Below the pieces are notes generated by a model. The model saw only the letters and a list, made by a program, of their open reading frames with translations. It was not told the origin of the DNA and searched no databases. The position numbers were made by a program, and so were the translations under genes. 64,000 nt of DNA, from contig CAUJGJ010000087.1 of the NCBI GenBank assembly GCA_963170055.1, positions 454,501 through 518,500 on the forward strand, in the 5' to 3' direction. Source of the stretch: Halisarca cf. caerulea. Its lineage: Eukaryota > Porifera > Demospongiae > Chondrillida > Halisarcidae. How positions within the stretch are numbered: the first letter of the stretch is position 1; each line of letters begins with the position of its first letter. Positions 12,007 to 23,219 of the stretch are shown here, in pieces.

Positions 12007-15000
12007 ATTTTGTTGTGACTTACAGTACAATACCTCAGAAGATAAAATACGATACGATAAAAGTGGTATGGTATATTATGGTAAAATATACCTTAGAAGC
12101 ATTCCACTATGTATGGTACAATGCTTCTAAGGTAATGGTAGAATTAATGCTTCTAAAGGTATTTTACCATAATGGCCCAATTAAGAGTCGAGAAAGCCTA
12201 TATCACAATCTGCTTGAGTATGGACACCAGACGTTCAAAACCATTTCCTCCGAGAAGTTTACATGTCTGCCTAATAGCAAGGTCCTTGTTTGATGCATTG
12301 AAGCTTGAATGTATAGTATAAATATAAGTTGAGAAGAAAAGATGAAAAATGCACTCAAATTTTCACACCTCCTTTAGTACTATAGTCAGACACATCACAC
12401 ATGCATGTCAAATGGCACATGACTGTATATAACAACAGAATGCAACTATGCCACATTTTACATAATATATGGGATGATTTTTCATGTTCCCAAAAATGAG
12501 CAGAAAACATATTAGCAGTGTGAAATGGAAGTAGTGGTGAATCTTTGGCTGAATGTTTCTATTTTTATTAGCAACCTCTAACCGCTCAATCAATCAATTC
12601 CATGGAGTCATTGAAATCAATGCATTCAAAGTGCGTAACATACCTTATAAAATTTTATATAATAATGATTAGTACAAAAGCCCAAGAATAATTATTGTAT
12701 TAAATCCAGTGTTGATATTTAACAATGATTCAACTAGACTAAATTTGCATGTTTTGGTCCTGGACCATCATTCAAAACGACTATCACCTGGACCAAAGAT
12801 TCATGCATCATCTAGCTTGATATTTCAGCCATGCATTTTGTGTCATACTTCATACCTAAAATTATCTGACTGATAAAAGTAGCCTAAAATGGAAAAAGGA
12901 CAAAATTTAGTCAAATCTGATCGAAGCAGAAGATGTGATTTTCTGAAATAGGATATCATCCCTATGCTGTATGTTTTACAGCAATAATACTTCAGTCAAA
13001 CCCCACAAACTACACTACATGTAACCCCTTAGCCCTGCCACATGCACCAGAATTTTAAAGTTATTTTCGTGCATTGTCACTTAATATGTAATAGTTACCA
13101 CATGCATGGCTTCTTAGAGAGTAACATGTTTACTGACTGAAGGCCCAAGGGCTTGTTGTGCCCAAGGGATGAGGTCATTAAACATGTTGCTCCCTAAAGA
13201 GTCCATGTTGTAAATGCAGTAGAACTTGGATAGTAAGTACCGGCCCTCGAGAGAAGGCAAAACAGGTACTTACTATCACAAGTACTTACTATCCAAGGTG
13301 CTTTCAGTGGTGTTGCATGAGGTAGGGACAGAGCAGAGAGTTCTTACTATCCAGGAGTACTCACTAACCCAGGTACTTACTAACAGAGTTTGACTGTATC
13401 TTATTTCCTGTTGTCGCCTCTCAAGAGCTGCGCTGCCTATATATGTTTTGTACGTGCTGGCATGAACATTTTGTTCAATCAATCTAACTTAAGTGACAGC
13501 TTGTGATTTCTTATTTAAGGGTGGGCACTTACGAAGTACTGCCCTGGTGCTCTCTTTGATGTATGACGTCATCAGGAAATAAGTTCACTTATTATACGTA
13601 CATCACAACAGCACATCATAACATTAGTTTTACCTGCAAGACAAGCCATAATTGCCAGACAATTGGCAAGACTGGAGGTTGTAGAAATGGGAGCAGGATC
13701 TCAGTGGTACTGTTGGGCGCGTTGTTGGTGGGCGAGTGGAAGGATATCTGCTGATGCAGCGGCAAGTAGTTTGATCCAAGAAATGATAGTAACTACAGGA
13801 TCTAGTGCACTTACAAGAGCAAGATGAGGAGCTGTAGGTTTGCCCATATGGGCAACGGTGTGGCTGAGGTGGACAGACACACTGGCACTTGGTACTGTCC
13901 CAACGTTTTCCTTGAGAACAATAGTATTGCTGCTGTCTGCATCGACACTGGCATGAGTGTGGATCAAACTGCTGTCCATGAGGGCATAAACGGTAAACAC
14001 AGGAACACCTGCATTGTCTGCTATCCCAGATCTGACCGTGAGGACAGGATGGTTGACTGGAGCACTCACATACACATTTACTGGGGTTTAATCGTTTTCC
14101 TGAAGGACATTGCTGTGGTCTACACTCACATCGACATGAATTCTCATTGAAATACCGTCCATACCCACAATGTAACCTACGAGGACAGTAGCACTTGCAA
14201 GAGCGGGCGTTGTAAAACTTTGGTAACTGGCAGCTTGGTGGTCTGGGTGGACACTCGCACCTGCAGGTATTGGGATTCAGACTTTGCCCTTGTGGACAGG
14301 TGAGGAACTTGGGACACTCGCATCCACAGGAGAAGATACTGAATATCTTGTAATTATCTCTCCAGCATTTGCCAAACTCTTCATACCAAAGCTCCTCAGA
14401 TGACTGGGCGGCACATTCACATTCACAAGTGTCAGCATTTCTACTCTGTCCTTGAGGACAGGCAGTGTTGTTCACACACTCACACTGGCATGAGTCCATA
14501 TTGAAGACCCTCCCCTCACAACACACCTCCTCCTTGTCACATCTACACTCGCAAAGGGACTGATCGTAGGATTGTCCAGGTGGACATGAAGTTATGTTTG
14601 TGCATCCACAAGAGCAATCATCCCCATTGAACACCTACAGAGCAAGAGAAAGAACAAGAGCAAGAGCAAGAGCAAGTTATATATAACACTCATTTGAAGT
14701 GACTTCCACTGTGACAATGTCATAATTATTATGGTTTGACAGAACATACAAAATTTATGTACAGAATCAGTAAACTCCTGTCAATTGAAAACAGCAGTAT
14801 ATGCATACCTACAAACTATTCTCCAATAATATTGGAGAATAGATCTGTAGGTATGCACATACGGCTGTTAATATATTGTATTGTTGTATTATATTGCACA
14901 TTAAACCACTTTTTTTCTGTCAGGGAAGATCAGCATATAATATTATACCGTATCTACTCTAGATGAATACCTTGTGCCTTAATTTTTGTCATTTTACTCC

Positions 15001-15921
15001 AACACTCAGCATTGGCCAGCTAAAGTCTAACTATGTATATTCATACCTAATCAGAGGACTTTGTTGTCTACTGCCCATGATTTTAGTGATCGCTATGGCT
15101 GCCATGCACCTATTAATTCTCTTGGCATTCATTGAAAGATATGCCTGAAGGATATTTGCCTGAATACATCTCGACATTAAGGTGCACTAAGATATTACCT
15201 GATTAGGGTGAGTTATGTTTTCACATAGTAATGTCCTTGTAAATTAGATGAACACAAACAGCACTGCTTTGACATTCAATTTAGAATGCACCATAATAAT
15301 ATTATTCACATATCGACAAGGCACCCTAATGTTCTGCGTACATTCAAAGATGCATATACATTATGTCTGTCAGTGAGCATTCTACAAATTTGATAGCGGC
15401 GCCCATATTGTCAATTCTCATTCTATTGACATAAAATGATGAAAATTAGCTATAAACAATGGGCACTGATACACAAGAGTTAATATAATATTATAACTTT
15501 TGATGTGTACAGTGTTAGCTCCTCTTTGACATGTCGGATAGGTACATAGACAGGATTAAAGTACCCAAATGACTACCATGACATGGCACCTGTGAAGATG
15601 CAGAGAAGAATTGTGAGCTCAGGAAAAAGAGTTGCCACAACCTATGAATAAGCAGAGTAAAATCCAATAGAAGGAGTGGTGTAATGAGTACTTCTGAAGC
15701 GTTGAAGACGGTGACAGCAGCGGAGAACCCTTATGTGACACCCCTTTGTTCACCAGTTTTGTAATGAGGACACTGTTTCCTTCTAGCCTTGCCGGGGGCC
15801 CTGTAATGCTCTTTGGCTAATACCAAGCCTTGCACTACACTGTGGGGTTAACCCTGTGTCCGAGGCTTTTCTTTTGTATCACATTGTATTCCTCGATTTG
15901 AATAATAATGTGTCTCCCCCC

Positions 15922-15956
<35 letters not shown>

Positions 15957-18900
15957 CTGTGTGTGTGTGTGTGTGTGTGTCCACAGGCATTTCTAAAATG
16001 AATAAGAACAACTCAATCTCATTACTCAAAACTCCCAACTCTGACAACACTTACAAAACTCAGACCTAACGACAACTTAAATTATCCCACTACAAATAAT
16101 GAACACAAGAGGTATGTTCCACGTGGCCCAGCTATAGTAACTACCTCGATATATACACTAAAAGGTGGTCGACATCTACTTGTACATGCACACATACATA
16201 AAGGTTCCACACATGAAGAGTTCACGGTAAACTTCATCACACTTTATACATATAATGCTTGTAGAACGACTCTTTCATTGTGCTTTGAAAAAAGTCATGC
16301 ATATTATAAATAATATAAATAACAGTTTCATACAAACCAACCTGGCCAGAACCGCATTGTGACTGATCAAGTGGACATTCACAAAAACATGTGTCCTCGC
16401 TGTAAACCAGTGGTGGTGGGCACTTTACACTGCGAGGGAGTATGCCAGGTGGACAGACACATGCACATAGGTTGGCATCCAATCTCTTCGGTGAATCACA
16501 TGACGTTAATGTGCATTCCGGGACACAGGTGCAATTTACCAAAGAGAACACTTGACCTGGGGGGCAGGTATCATTTACAAGCTCTGGGCAATCGGGTAAT
16601 CGCTCACAGTCACAGATATCACGATTAAACTCTTCATTGAATGGGCACGGATAGCTGTCTATAAGGCATCTGCAAGAACAGACTCTTGGATCAAATATTT
16701 CCTTATTGCTACACACTTGTGTGCAATTTGATTCTGGTGAAGGTGATGGTGATGGTGGTGATGAAGATGGAGGCTGTAGCAATTAAAGCAATAATATATC
16801 AAAATTAATGGACATTAAAATTAATTTTAGCATCCTAGCATTCAAATGCATTATCATTTTTTACATTTGAATGCTTTCAAAGAACCAGACTGAGTGATTT
16901 CATAATATGGATTACCACAACTATAGCACTATAAGTCTTTTATCCAAAATTTCATCTGGGAAGCATTAATCTCCTACGTACATAAAATTATTAATATCAT
17001 GCTATGTCTATGAGCTGCCTTGTCCCACATCTTAGTTGCATGTGCCATTTTCTATATATGGTAGAATTCACATTGTACTATCATTGAAGCAATAAATAAG
17101 CTAAGTAATTTCTTTTCATCATTTCCAGTAATACATGCAAACTTAAATGGAGTTCTAGATGATTTTGTACAGTGATTTGTGACATCATCCTTATTTAAGA
17201 TCAATTTGTATGATAAACTGCAATATATTAAGCTTACTTCACTACAGAGAATAACATTCAATGCATTTCCACGGACATCGTGGATGCGGAGACCCTTTTC
17301 GGGCTCATTTCTCCATGCATAAATTAGATTCACAGGCACCTACACAGAGAAAGTAATTCAATAAAATATAAAAAGTGTAAATTCATGTGCTTTACATATA
17401 TAAAGTCATAGCAACAGTATAATAATAATATTATACAAAATAGATTGGACTAGGTCTATATACCATAAACACTCTATTTTTGAGGGAGCTGTGTCTAGCA
17501 TTTTAGGTAAACTTTGGAAATAATGCTAATTTTAGTGAATGAAAGAAGTATTCGTCGTATTATTTTCATATTTTTCATAATATGTAATTTTGGTGCTTGA
17601 TAGCATCCATTCTGGTTCAATGCACCTAGGGTTAGGGTTTTTAAAATTGAGGCATTCACAGAATAATTAATGGGGGCCTGGGCACCCTTGCCCGGATCCG
17701 CTACTGTTCACTGTGACAAATCAGATTATAATAACCAATTGGATCAAGAAACATAGTAACTGTTATATTACTGAGGGGATAATCAAATATATATATGTGT
17801 GAGTATTTAGTAATATCATGGGGGGGCGGGGGGGGGGGGGGGTGTATGAGTTATAACCCACCTCAGAGATGTATGGCATTACTATTCACAATGCTCGAGG
17901 GCATAAAAAGTGCCTGAGAGCAGATTGATTATTCATGCCATACAACGAGGAGGCAGGTTATGACCAGCGTCCGAACTGATGCTAAAGAGAGTTTAGCACC
18001 TCCCTTACAATTCACCTGCATTGAAAATGGGCATTAATTATTTGATTGACTAATTTCCTTTAGTCAATTAACAGATGAAACCACAAACATCTGTATTAAT
18101 TTCCCCAACACTGCTATACCTTTAAACAATACAGATCACACTGCTACTGTTTGAAGCATACAAACTCGCTAGATTTTTTGATGTTATAGTGCATCAGTTC
18201 GAAGCATGACATATAATAATAGTTGCACCCATAATCCACTAATAACAGTAACACCATACTACATACATTATTTGAAACCAACATAAGATACACATTGGCG
18301 CAGGGTTCTGTGATATTTTTTTTTTGGGGGGGGGGAGCATATCATCATATTTGCTATGCAGAACATGCCCATGACTTTGTTGTATGTAATGTATCTGTGT
18401 AGCAGAGTTTCTTTCAGATATAATAATATATAATAATGATCGTGCAAGGGGCCAATTCTGTGTTTATAAAACGCATGCAATGTAGTAATGTAACTCAGGT
18501 GCCAATGTAGTAATGTAACTCAGGTGCCAATGTGTAAGTAACTGTTGTAATATTGCATGCATGGGGTCTCAACTGAGGGTGTCTGGAGTATGCTCCCCCA
18601 GTGAAACTATGAGTTTTTAGATTATATAAAGTGGCATCTGAGGCATAATCTCCAATACTTGCATGATCCTCCAGTGAATAGTGTATATATGCATGTTCCC
18701 ATAGTACATTAAACTTTAAAATTTAGTAAATCCATTCTTGGCAACTACTTTTTAACGGGTACTAATCTTTAACACTACGCTGAAAGATCGGGGAATTCAC
18801 TAAATTCTTATCGCTAAAAATAGTGCTCTTAATTTTAATAATAATAATATCATAGAATTATGCTGAACAGGTTTGGAAATATATGCACCACTTTAGCATA

Positions 18901-19686
18901 TGTAATGCAGTCCCTGTGGTCATGCATATACTGTAGTCTAAGTAATGTATGCATGCAATACATGACAAATACCTGACCAATGATAACGATATTCACAAGA
19001 CCCACTAACAACTTACACCAATACCAATATCGAGATCCACAGGTTGACCATTATTCCCTGTGTCAGTGTCTCCAGTGGCAAGTCTACGAGAGAATGTTGC
19101 GAATATCCCACTGTCAACAGTGCCAGTGTTCATCAGTGTCCAATCTTGTGATGAATCTTGCATTGGAGTCGTACGATTATTTGTGTGGCCATCCTATTTG
19201 AATAGAACACGAATTAATATGACTCTCCGTAAGTATAGTTGTGGGACCTGGAATGGAACTTTGAATTCAGCAACAAACTATCTGTACTATTGTTACATCT
19301 TTTAGCTGGTGCAATAATGAGGATTCCAATACATATTTATTGCATGACATTATATTAAATTCACAGAACAGGGTAGAAACAAATTTAGCGCGAAATGATA
19401 CTAGATGCAGAAATTCTCGATATTATACTGGATATTAGCTTACTAGAAATCCCACATTCGGTATAACTAAAACAACGTCAGAATTGGGCATATTTCCATC
19501 AGGTGAAATACCGAATCCGACCCATCCCTGCGCTCGAACCCTGATGGTAAACGTAATGTTGTTAGCCGTAGGGTTGCACAGCCATTCCAGAACATAGTTA
19601 CCCGGATTCAAAGTCAAAGAGCCATTCTGGGCCAACGAACCTGTGGCTAATAAAGCCACAGCCAAAACAATCCAAGAGGTTAGCAT
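7568..19686 (-). CDS. Gene A: secreted DOMON-domain protein with proline-rich linker and CXCXC cysteine repeats (about 703 aa)
   Basis: Exons in coding order: 19686-19444, 19193-19017, 17339-17238, 16773-16342, 14634-13634, 7724-7568. All junctions are GT-AG and in phase (2112 nt). The ATG at 19686 opens a signal peptide (MLTSWIVLAVALLATGSLAQ). Residues about 20-170 form a DOMON domain: QGWVGFGISPDGNM, SDVV, a QDW motif, LATGD, and IYAWRN. These are beta-sandwich domains known to bind haem or sugars in secreted proteins. A short Pro-Ser linker (about 175-190) leads into roughly 480 residues of repeats of the type C-P-x-G-Q ... C-x-C-x-C, like the CXCXC repeats of Balbiani-ring proteins and VEGF-C tails. 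A conserved block with ELWYEEFGKCWRDNYK interrupts them. No membrane helix or anchor signal follows, so an extracellular matrix or secreted role is inferred. Its closest relative is gene B. The last intron is 5.9 kb, against 0.6 kb in B, because a LINE and other repeats sit in it. Confidence 0.85.
8521..11962 (-). mobile_element. Full-length CR1/L2-clade LINE
   Basis: The element contains one intact ORF (8807-11959), a 3' UTR of about 250 bp with the TAGCC-loop-GGCTA hairpin near 8578-8600, and a 3' tail of five or six CCTAA units (minus strand) at 8525-8552. An A-run of about 40 nt on its sense strand lies just 5' of the start codon (T-run at 11964-12004). It sits in the last intron of gene A in the same orientation and is absent from the corresponding intron of gene B. 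Confidence 0.9.
8807..11959 (-). CDS. LINE ORF: 2A-like peptide, AP endonuclease and reverse transcriptase (1050 aa)
   Basis: The ORF is uninterrupted. Residues 1-25 are a hydrophobic leader resembling a signal sequence. Residues 91-98 are DIERNPGP, the 2A ribosome-skipping motif D-x-E-x-N-P-G-P, so the leader would be released as a separate peptide of about 97 residues. Residues about 115-340 are an AP-like endonuclease (HLNIRS, a S-E-S-W motif, GDFNVD, and SDHLPI near the end). Residues about 560-820 are the reverse transcriptase, with YRPIS, FLDVSKAFDTVNH, GVPQGSVLGP and the catalytic FADD. The C-terminal part has LDYCDVVW, LAPPYL and the SFSGLSLWRSLP block typical of the CR1/L2 group. The enzymes nick target DNA and copy the element RNA in place. 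Intactness and absence from unit B point to recent insertion. Confidence 0.93.
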   Translation of the reverse strand: MAARALTILILAALLWSFLCLSVEFDCQGPFQHLSTPYDCHTKFSPLLLLRFPPEDAFSHLRRSVKKMSWFVSALHKSYRHRNKRLLCSGDIERNPGPNDAGAVPRRQRNTEKRVSKKNLSIIHLNIRSLLRHFDEVQCFVISNRPDILAVSESWLDSSVSDREISLAGYHIYRCDRSRSGGGVAIYVGNHLSCSSLCSSSSSTSQSDSVEFLWLSISSFTSSLSNIAFGCFYRPPSLPSSSVVDLCFNIESMLVSHKHVIACGDFNVDTSDCDHPLTKSLLTFIKSHSLSCPITQPTRVSATRCSIIDHFLASSDVPISHSSVMNCPISDHLPISLYLDWSTPISPHKTVTKRSFKNFSSSSFNDDLASVPWLLLDIFDDVDDKLFLFNTLFTDVLNLHAPIKTVRVKRNCTPWISRTVRSEMDKRNKLHKTFLSSRSTSSWEEYKRQRNLVVSLQRKAKIDYFHRILSNDVSPTTLWKTLKRLHPPSSPSESWNSLGSDVTTVANTLNEHFVSISSSSRPLPAPSCSYSPSSTLSLALTSPEWCEEALASIKSSSATGVDNIPSRSLKASRSVICHPLASILNASISSSTFPHSWKCSSIRPLHKGGDRNCLTNYRPISILPACSKLLEKHVKEQLSNHLESNSLLHSHQSGFRSKHSTQSLLLYCTDRWYKALDNKELIAVLFLDVSKAFDTVNHPLLLSKLSKLGIASSALSWFQSYISDRTQVTSLSGSTSSPGFPTSGVPQGSVLGPTLFSAFINDLPKVLTDDSTLLFADDTTIFISGKDPQLLNHSLQSCLDLANNWMEDNGFILNVKKSKCMLIHSPRTKGTTPLLHIHLGGTKIDQVSTFKFLGIHINDTLTWNSHIDHLIGKVSRSVNLLRRLSWFLPRSVLTLYLKSYILPCLDYCDVVWKSCTKNDSQRLQTLFNYACKIALHRPRLHSSSALWSELGLTSLDVRRNLHLAEMMYKCFNSLAPPYLSSLFQPPSHSYETRTRHLPNLPRVKTSFGQHAFSFSGLSLWRSLPSSLRSAESETTFSRLTRTMQQTGSLL
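11963..12004. repeat. T homopolymer run at LINE 5' junction
   Basis: About 42 nt, nearly all T, directly abutting the LINE 5' end. On the element's sense strand it is an A-run upstream of the ATG. It may be an old poly(A) tail used as a target site, or part of the element. Confidence 0.85.
12075..12173. mobile_element. Fold-back (MITE-like) hairpin
   Basis: The arms 12075-12103 and 12146-12173 are near-perfect reverse complements (ATTATGGTAAAATA and CCTTAGAAGCATT, against the inverse). The loop carries a third partial copy at 12119-12140. It lies in the last intron of gene A. Confidence 0.7.
12180..13630. other. Intron sequence of gene A with a TACTTACTATC repeat patch
   Basis: No exon is seen. 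Positions 13215-13395 hold several direct and inverted copies of the word GTACTTACTATC, resembling a degenerate MITE with an inverted-repeat end. The rest is ordinary AT-rich DNA. Confidence 0.45.
14797..14862. mobile_element. Short near-perfect palindrome in a gene A intron
   Basis: The arms TATGCATACCTACA and CTATTCTCCAAT are mirrored almost perfectly on the other side of a centre at about 14829. A 30-bp stem with almost no loop would form in RNA or as a cruciform. Confidence 0.7.
15930..15980. repeat. (GT)n microsatellite
   Basis: About 50 bp of GT dinucleotide with one CT interruption, in the gene A intron between exons 4 and 5. Confidence 0.95.
17820..17843. repeat. Poly-G run
   Basis: A G-run of about 22 nt with a single C, on the strand opposite gene A, inside a gene A intron. 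It is a G-quadruplex-capable tract. Confidence 0.85.
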
Positions 19687-19808
19687 AGCCAGTTCAATTT
19701 AATGGTGATCAAGTCGTTCTTACTACGATACTAATAGCGCTAGCGCTCTTTATACTTTTATCGCTACGTCGGCATGAATTTAACCAATGAATGTAATTCT
19801 AGAAAGAA
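19687..19808. promoter_or_regulatory. Duplicated divergent promoter, unit A
   Basis: The 122-bp spacer lies between the gene A start and the decayed gene C start. It matches the unit B spacer, including CGTTCTTACTACGATAC, TAGCGCT and an AACCAATGAATGTAAT segment holding a CCAAT box. On the gene C side it now leads into a broken reading frame. Confidence 0.6.
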
Positions 19809-20765
19809 AATGGCCTCCCAGCTTCACTCCTGTACGATCGTTCATGTCAATAATACAGGACAAAACGCGGAATAAACTTCATTCGGTGGTTGTAGCTTTT
19901 ATGATAGATTAGAGTAAGTTAAACCTTCTGCATATTACTTGTTCCTATAGGAATAATCATCAACTGTAACGTTTTGTTTCTGTTTAAATTTAAGGAATAT
20001 GTAAGTATTGTAGTTTGCTAGCGTACGTATACTTACACCATAGATACTGAAAAATCGGCCTATAATTACACTTTCATGAAATCCACACTACTTAATTTCT
20101 GTAAATTGATGGACCTACACAGCACACACTTGATTTGAACAATTTTTCACTGTACGCGATAAATCAACTGCTTTGTGTTTTGTAATGCATGCAGCCATGC
20201 ATAGTATAATTAATGACCTGTTTTATGGGCTCCATTACATGTGATGGTAGACCTTCAGCCATACATATCACTCATCATTACTCTCACTTGTGCCTCAATA
20301 TACATGTGATGGTAGACCTTCAGCCACACCATAGATACTCCAACAATCTATGGCCATACATATCACTCATCATTACTCTCACTTGTGCCTCAATATACAT
20401 GTTCCTGCATTTGGCTGTGAAGCACGTAATAATAGTATGAACTTTAGGTTTGAGTGCTAGATACTATAGGATAGGATAGAGATGCCAACATTTCGCCTTC
20501 TAAGGAAGGTGCTGCCCTGCCAAGTGTAATACAACCCTCTGTACCATCGCAACCTCTATACCCTAACTCCCTCCCACTTTCAAAGATCCTTGCCTGGAGC
20601 AAGATGTTGATACCTTTGAAGAAGAAGGGGATGCATGTCTGAGAAGAATTTAGAATGTTCTTTGATGCATTGAAACTTGCAGAGGCACAGACTGTTCAGC
20701 AGTACAGGGACAACATGCAGATCAAGGCATTAAGATGAGCTGATAGTAAGATGTCTTTTCATACA
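19809..20765 (+). pseudogene. Decayed 5' part of gene C (exon 1 and exon 2 copies)
   Basis: The first copy at 19809-19880 keeps MASQLHS, then carries an insertion of about 18-20 bp and hits a stop. The second at about 20475-20760 aligns with gene C exon 2 from the GATGCCAACATT word to ATCAAGGCATTAAGA. It contains indels and stops, for example a TGA just after GGGGATGCATGTC. The rest of exon 2 and all later exons were not found in unit A. An insertion of about 400 bp lies between the two copies. Confidence 0.85.
20230..20405. repeat. Two direct copies of an ~90 bp segment
   Basis: The word CATGTGATGGTAGACCTTCA and the following CATACATATCACTCATCATT stretch through CTCAATATACATG occur twice, with a 40-bp insertion in the second copy. 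Confidence 0.8.
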
Positions 20766-20919
20766 GAGTCCTCATAAGGTTTTCGTATTCAATGTGAAAT
20801 GTTTATCTCATGACAAGAGACAGGCGGGTCTCATGAACACCTATTAGTGTGTACTAAATCAGTTTGTCTGTGTACAAATTGCATTATTTGAGACTTTATT
20901 GACTTGATAATGTGAAGAC

Positions 20920-21012
20920 ACCTATTCTCATGTGAAGACACCTATCCTCATGTGAAGACACCTATCCTCATGTGAAGACACTTATCCTCATGTGAAGACA
21001 CCTATCATCAGT
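20920..21012. repeat. 20-bp minisatellite, about 5 copies
   Basis: The unit TCATGTGAAGACACCTATCC is repeated in tandem with few changes. Confidence 0.9.
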
Positions 21013-21237
21013 TGAAACCAAGGCATACGTAGCAAGGCGCCTTTCTTACGATGCACTGAAAGCTGGAGGTGGTGTGTTTATATGAAGTCTTTTCATACCA
21101 TTTAGTCACTCATCGCTTTGTAAAGCTTTTATTATATAAATTTAATACAATCATACTTACTAATACATATTATGCACTTGTGTACAAGTTGGATTGTTCG
21201 TCTGTGCCAAGTGCATCCCTATACGTATACATATCAC

Positions 21238-21475
21238 TTTTTTTTTTTTTTTTTGGTATCTTGTTTTAAGTGGGACCCCTTTAGCCTGAGGCTACTCCAC
21301 CAGGGGCCCACGAAACTCATGCAAATCATGCACAATTTCTACATACACATTGTGTGGCTTCAGTAGCTGCACTTTTTTTCACAAACAGGCAAGGGGTGCA
21401 GGTTGGGAATCGAACCCACAAACTTTGGTTTCATAGCCACACAGGCTAGCTACTGAACCACCCTGCAACCCGCAA
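21238..21475 (-). mobile_element. tRNA-derived SINE with LINE-like tail
   Basis: On the minus strand a tRNA-like head reads GGTTCAGTAGCTAG (box A, 21445-21466) and GGTTCGATTCC (box B, 21406-21416), the consensus for an RNA polymerase III internal promoter. The tail has the TAGCCTCAGGCTA hairpin near 21280-21292, shared with the LINE at 8.5 kb, and ends in an A-run (plus-strand T-run at 21238-21255). Confidence 0.8.
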
Positions 21476-21611
21476 CGGTCTTAGACATGGTCTTAGACTT
21501 AGTGTATTGTATTGTATATTAAAAATATTAATTGTGCACTATTTCAAAGTACAGTGGATTCTGGCTATAACAACAAACCCAGGGTGAAGTCTGAAGATAG
21601 CACATTGTGTG

Positions 21612-21629
21612 TATATATATATATATATA

Positions 21630-21701
<72 letters not shown>

Positions 21702-21709
21702 TATATATA

Positions 21710-21767
<58 letters not shown>

Positions 21768-21775
21768 TATATATA

Positions 21776-21839
<64 letters not shown>

Positions 21840-21847
21840 TATATATA

Positions 21848-21913
<66 letters not shown>

Positions 21914-21921
21914 TATATATA

Positions 21922-21987
<66 letters not shown>
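21612..21987. repeat. (AT)n array with higher-order 64-74 bp period
   Basis: Almost pure AT, but the interruption AATATTATATATATATGCAT recurs. AATATT falls at about 21631, 21695, 21761, 21833 and 21907, showing expansion of a larger unit. Confidence 0.9.
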
Positions 21988-21991
<4 letters not shown>

Positions 21992-22588
21992 ACCCTTGGT
22001 TCACAAAAATTGTTCTTGTTAAGCATTATTTCTTAAGCGACTTTGTATTAACCAGTTTTCACTGTATTCATATTATGTAAGTACATATGTGCATAGTACG
22101 TGTCAAACCACAGTCTTATGTACATATGCATACTTGGTAGGCAAGCCCATGCATACTGTACGTAAATATGTGTTTATTTGTCTGTATATATAGTACTGAC
22201 CATTAACACTGTAACATACATCCACCCGTGTGATCAGTACATTTCTATTGACAGAAAACTCAATGCATTTTTTACAAACTCCTCATTAATTGGAATCTGC
22301 CCATGATATGGCATCTCTCATTTCTATGTATTGTGTACATGTAGTGCATTGTAGGATATGCTGATTGTGGAAACTGAGTGCTTCGATTCTTTAACTTCGG
22401 TTTAAACCTCTGCAGTGCCAAGCTAAATTCTCATATGTCGCATGCTGTATAGTTGTGTGTATGTGCATACCTTACTAACAACATTGAACCTTGTGTGTGC
22501 ACATACACATGTACATATAATAACTTCATGCAAGTCAAGAATTGTGAAGTTCATTGACAAATGTATATTATGTTTTTGTGAAGGTTAA

Positions 22589-23057
22589 GTTGAACTGGAC
22601 CGCAGCCAGCAACCTCCAGACCCATAGCCGACCCTTTGGCAGCTGAACCACCGGTCACTGCCAACAACTGCCAATGGTTCAACTGCCTTTTTCCCTTCCC
22701 CCCTTATTCCCTACCATGTGTGGTCCACCATAGTGTCTTTCATTTGCGTAACCATGGTACCTAGACTTTCTATCTAACTATTTCGAGTTGTCACTGATTA
22801 GTCAGTGCCTGTTGTGGGAATTTTCAAAGGAGGCCCTGGATGGGGCACGCCTGTATCAGTACTTAAGGAGGGAATGGATCGGGGCCTGTTGGCAGTGACC
22901 GGTGGTTCAGCTGCCAAAGGGTCGGCTATGGGTCTGGAGGTTGCTGGCTCCGGTCCGGTTCAACTGCCCTTTTCCCTTCCCCCCTTCTTCCCTACCATGT
23001 GTGGTCCACCATAGTGTCTTTCATTTGCGTAACCATGGTACCTAGACTTTCTATCTA
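22589..23057 (+). mobile_element. Two SINE copies, the first with an inverted head
   Basis: The head at 22888-22964 (GGTGGTTCAGCTGCC and GGTCCGGTTCAAC, box A and box B like) is followed by a body to 23057. At 22676-22778 the same body occurs in direct orientation, but it is preceded at 22589-22665 by the head in reverse complement. Unit B lacks the whole block, so it inserted after the duplication. Confidence 0.75.
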
Positions 23058-23219
23058 GTTTATAATTTGCTTGTGTCCTGCATGACTTCAATATCCAATG
23101 TTGTGGCTACTTGCTCCCCCTGATTGGGGTGTTGTGCCTGGTCTGAAGCATGTGAACAGACAATGAAATATTAGCACTTGCATGACTTACTTCAATCAAC
23201 ACTTTTTTGTGGCAACTGC

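Noticed and set aside
13824..14150. Plus-strand and other-frame open stretches opposite the Cys-rich exons (also 25997-26785)
   Set aside because: Shadows caused by the repetitive CP-GQ codon pattern of genes A and B.
14736..15148. Two small plus-strand open frames inside gene A
   Set aside because: Intronic, low-complexity hydrophobic translations, one covering the palindrome; no splice or start support.
21445..21475. A functional tRNA gene near 21.4 kb
   Set aside because: Box A and box B are present, but the acceptor stem does not pair and the unit continues into a LINE-like tail, so it is a SINE.
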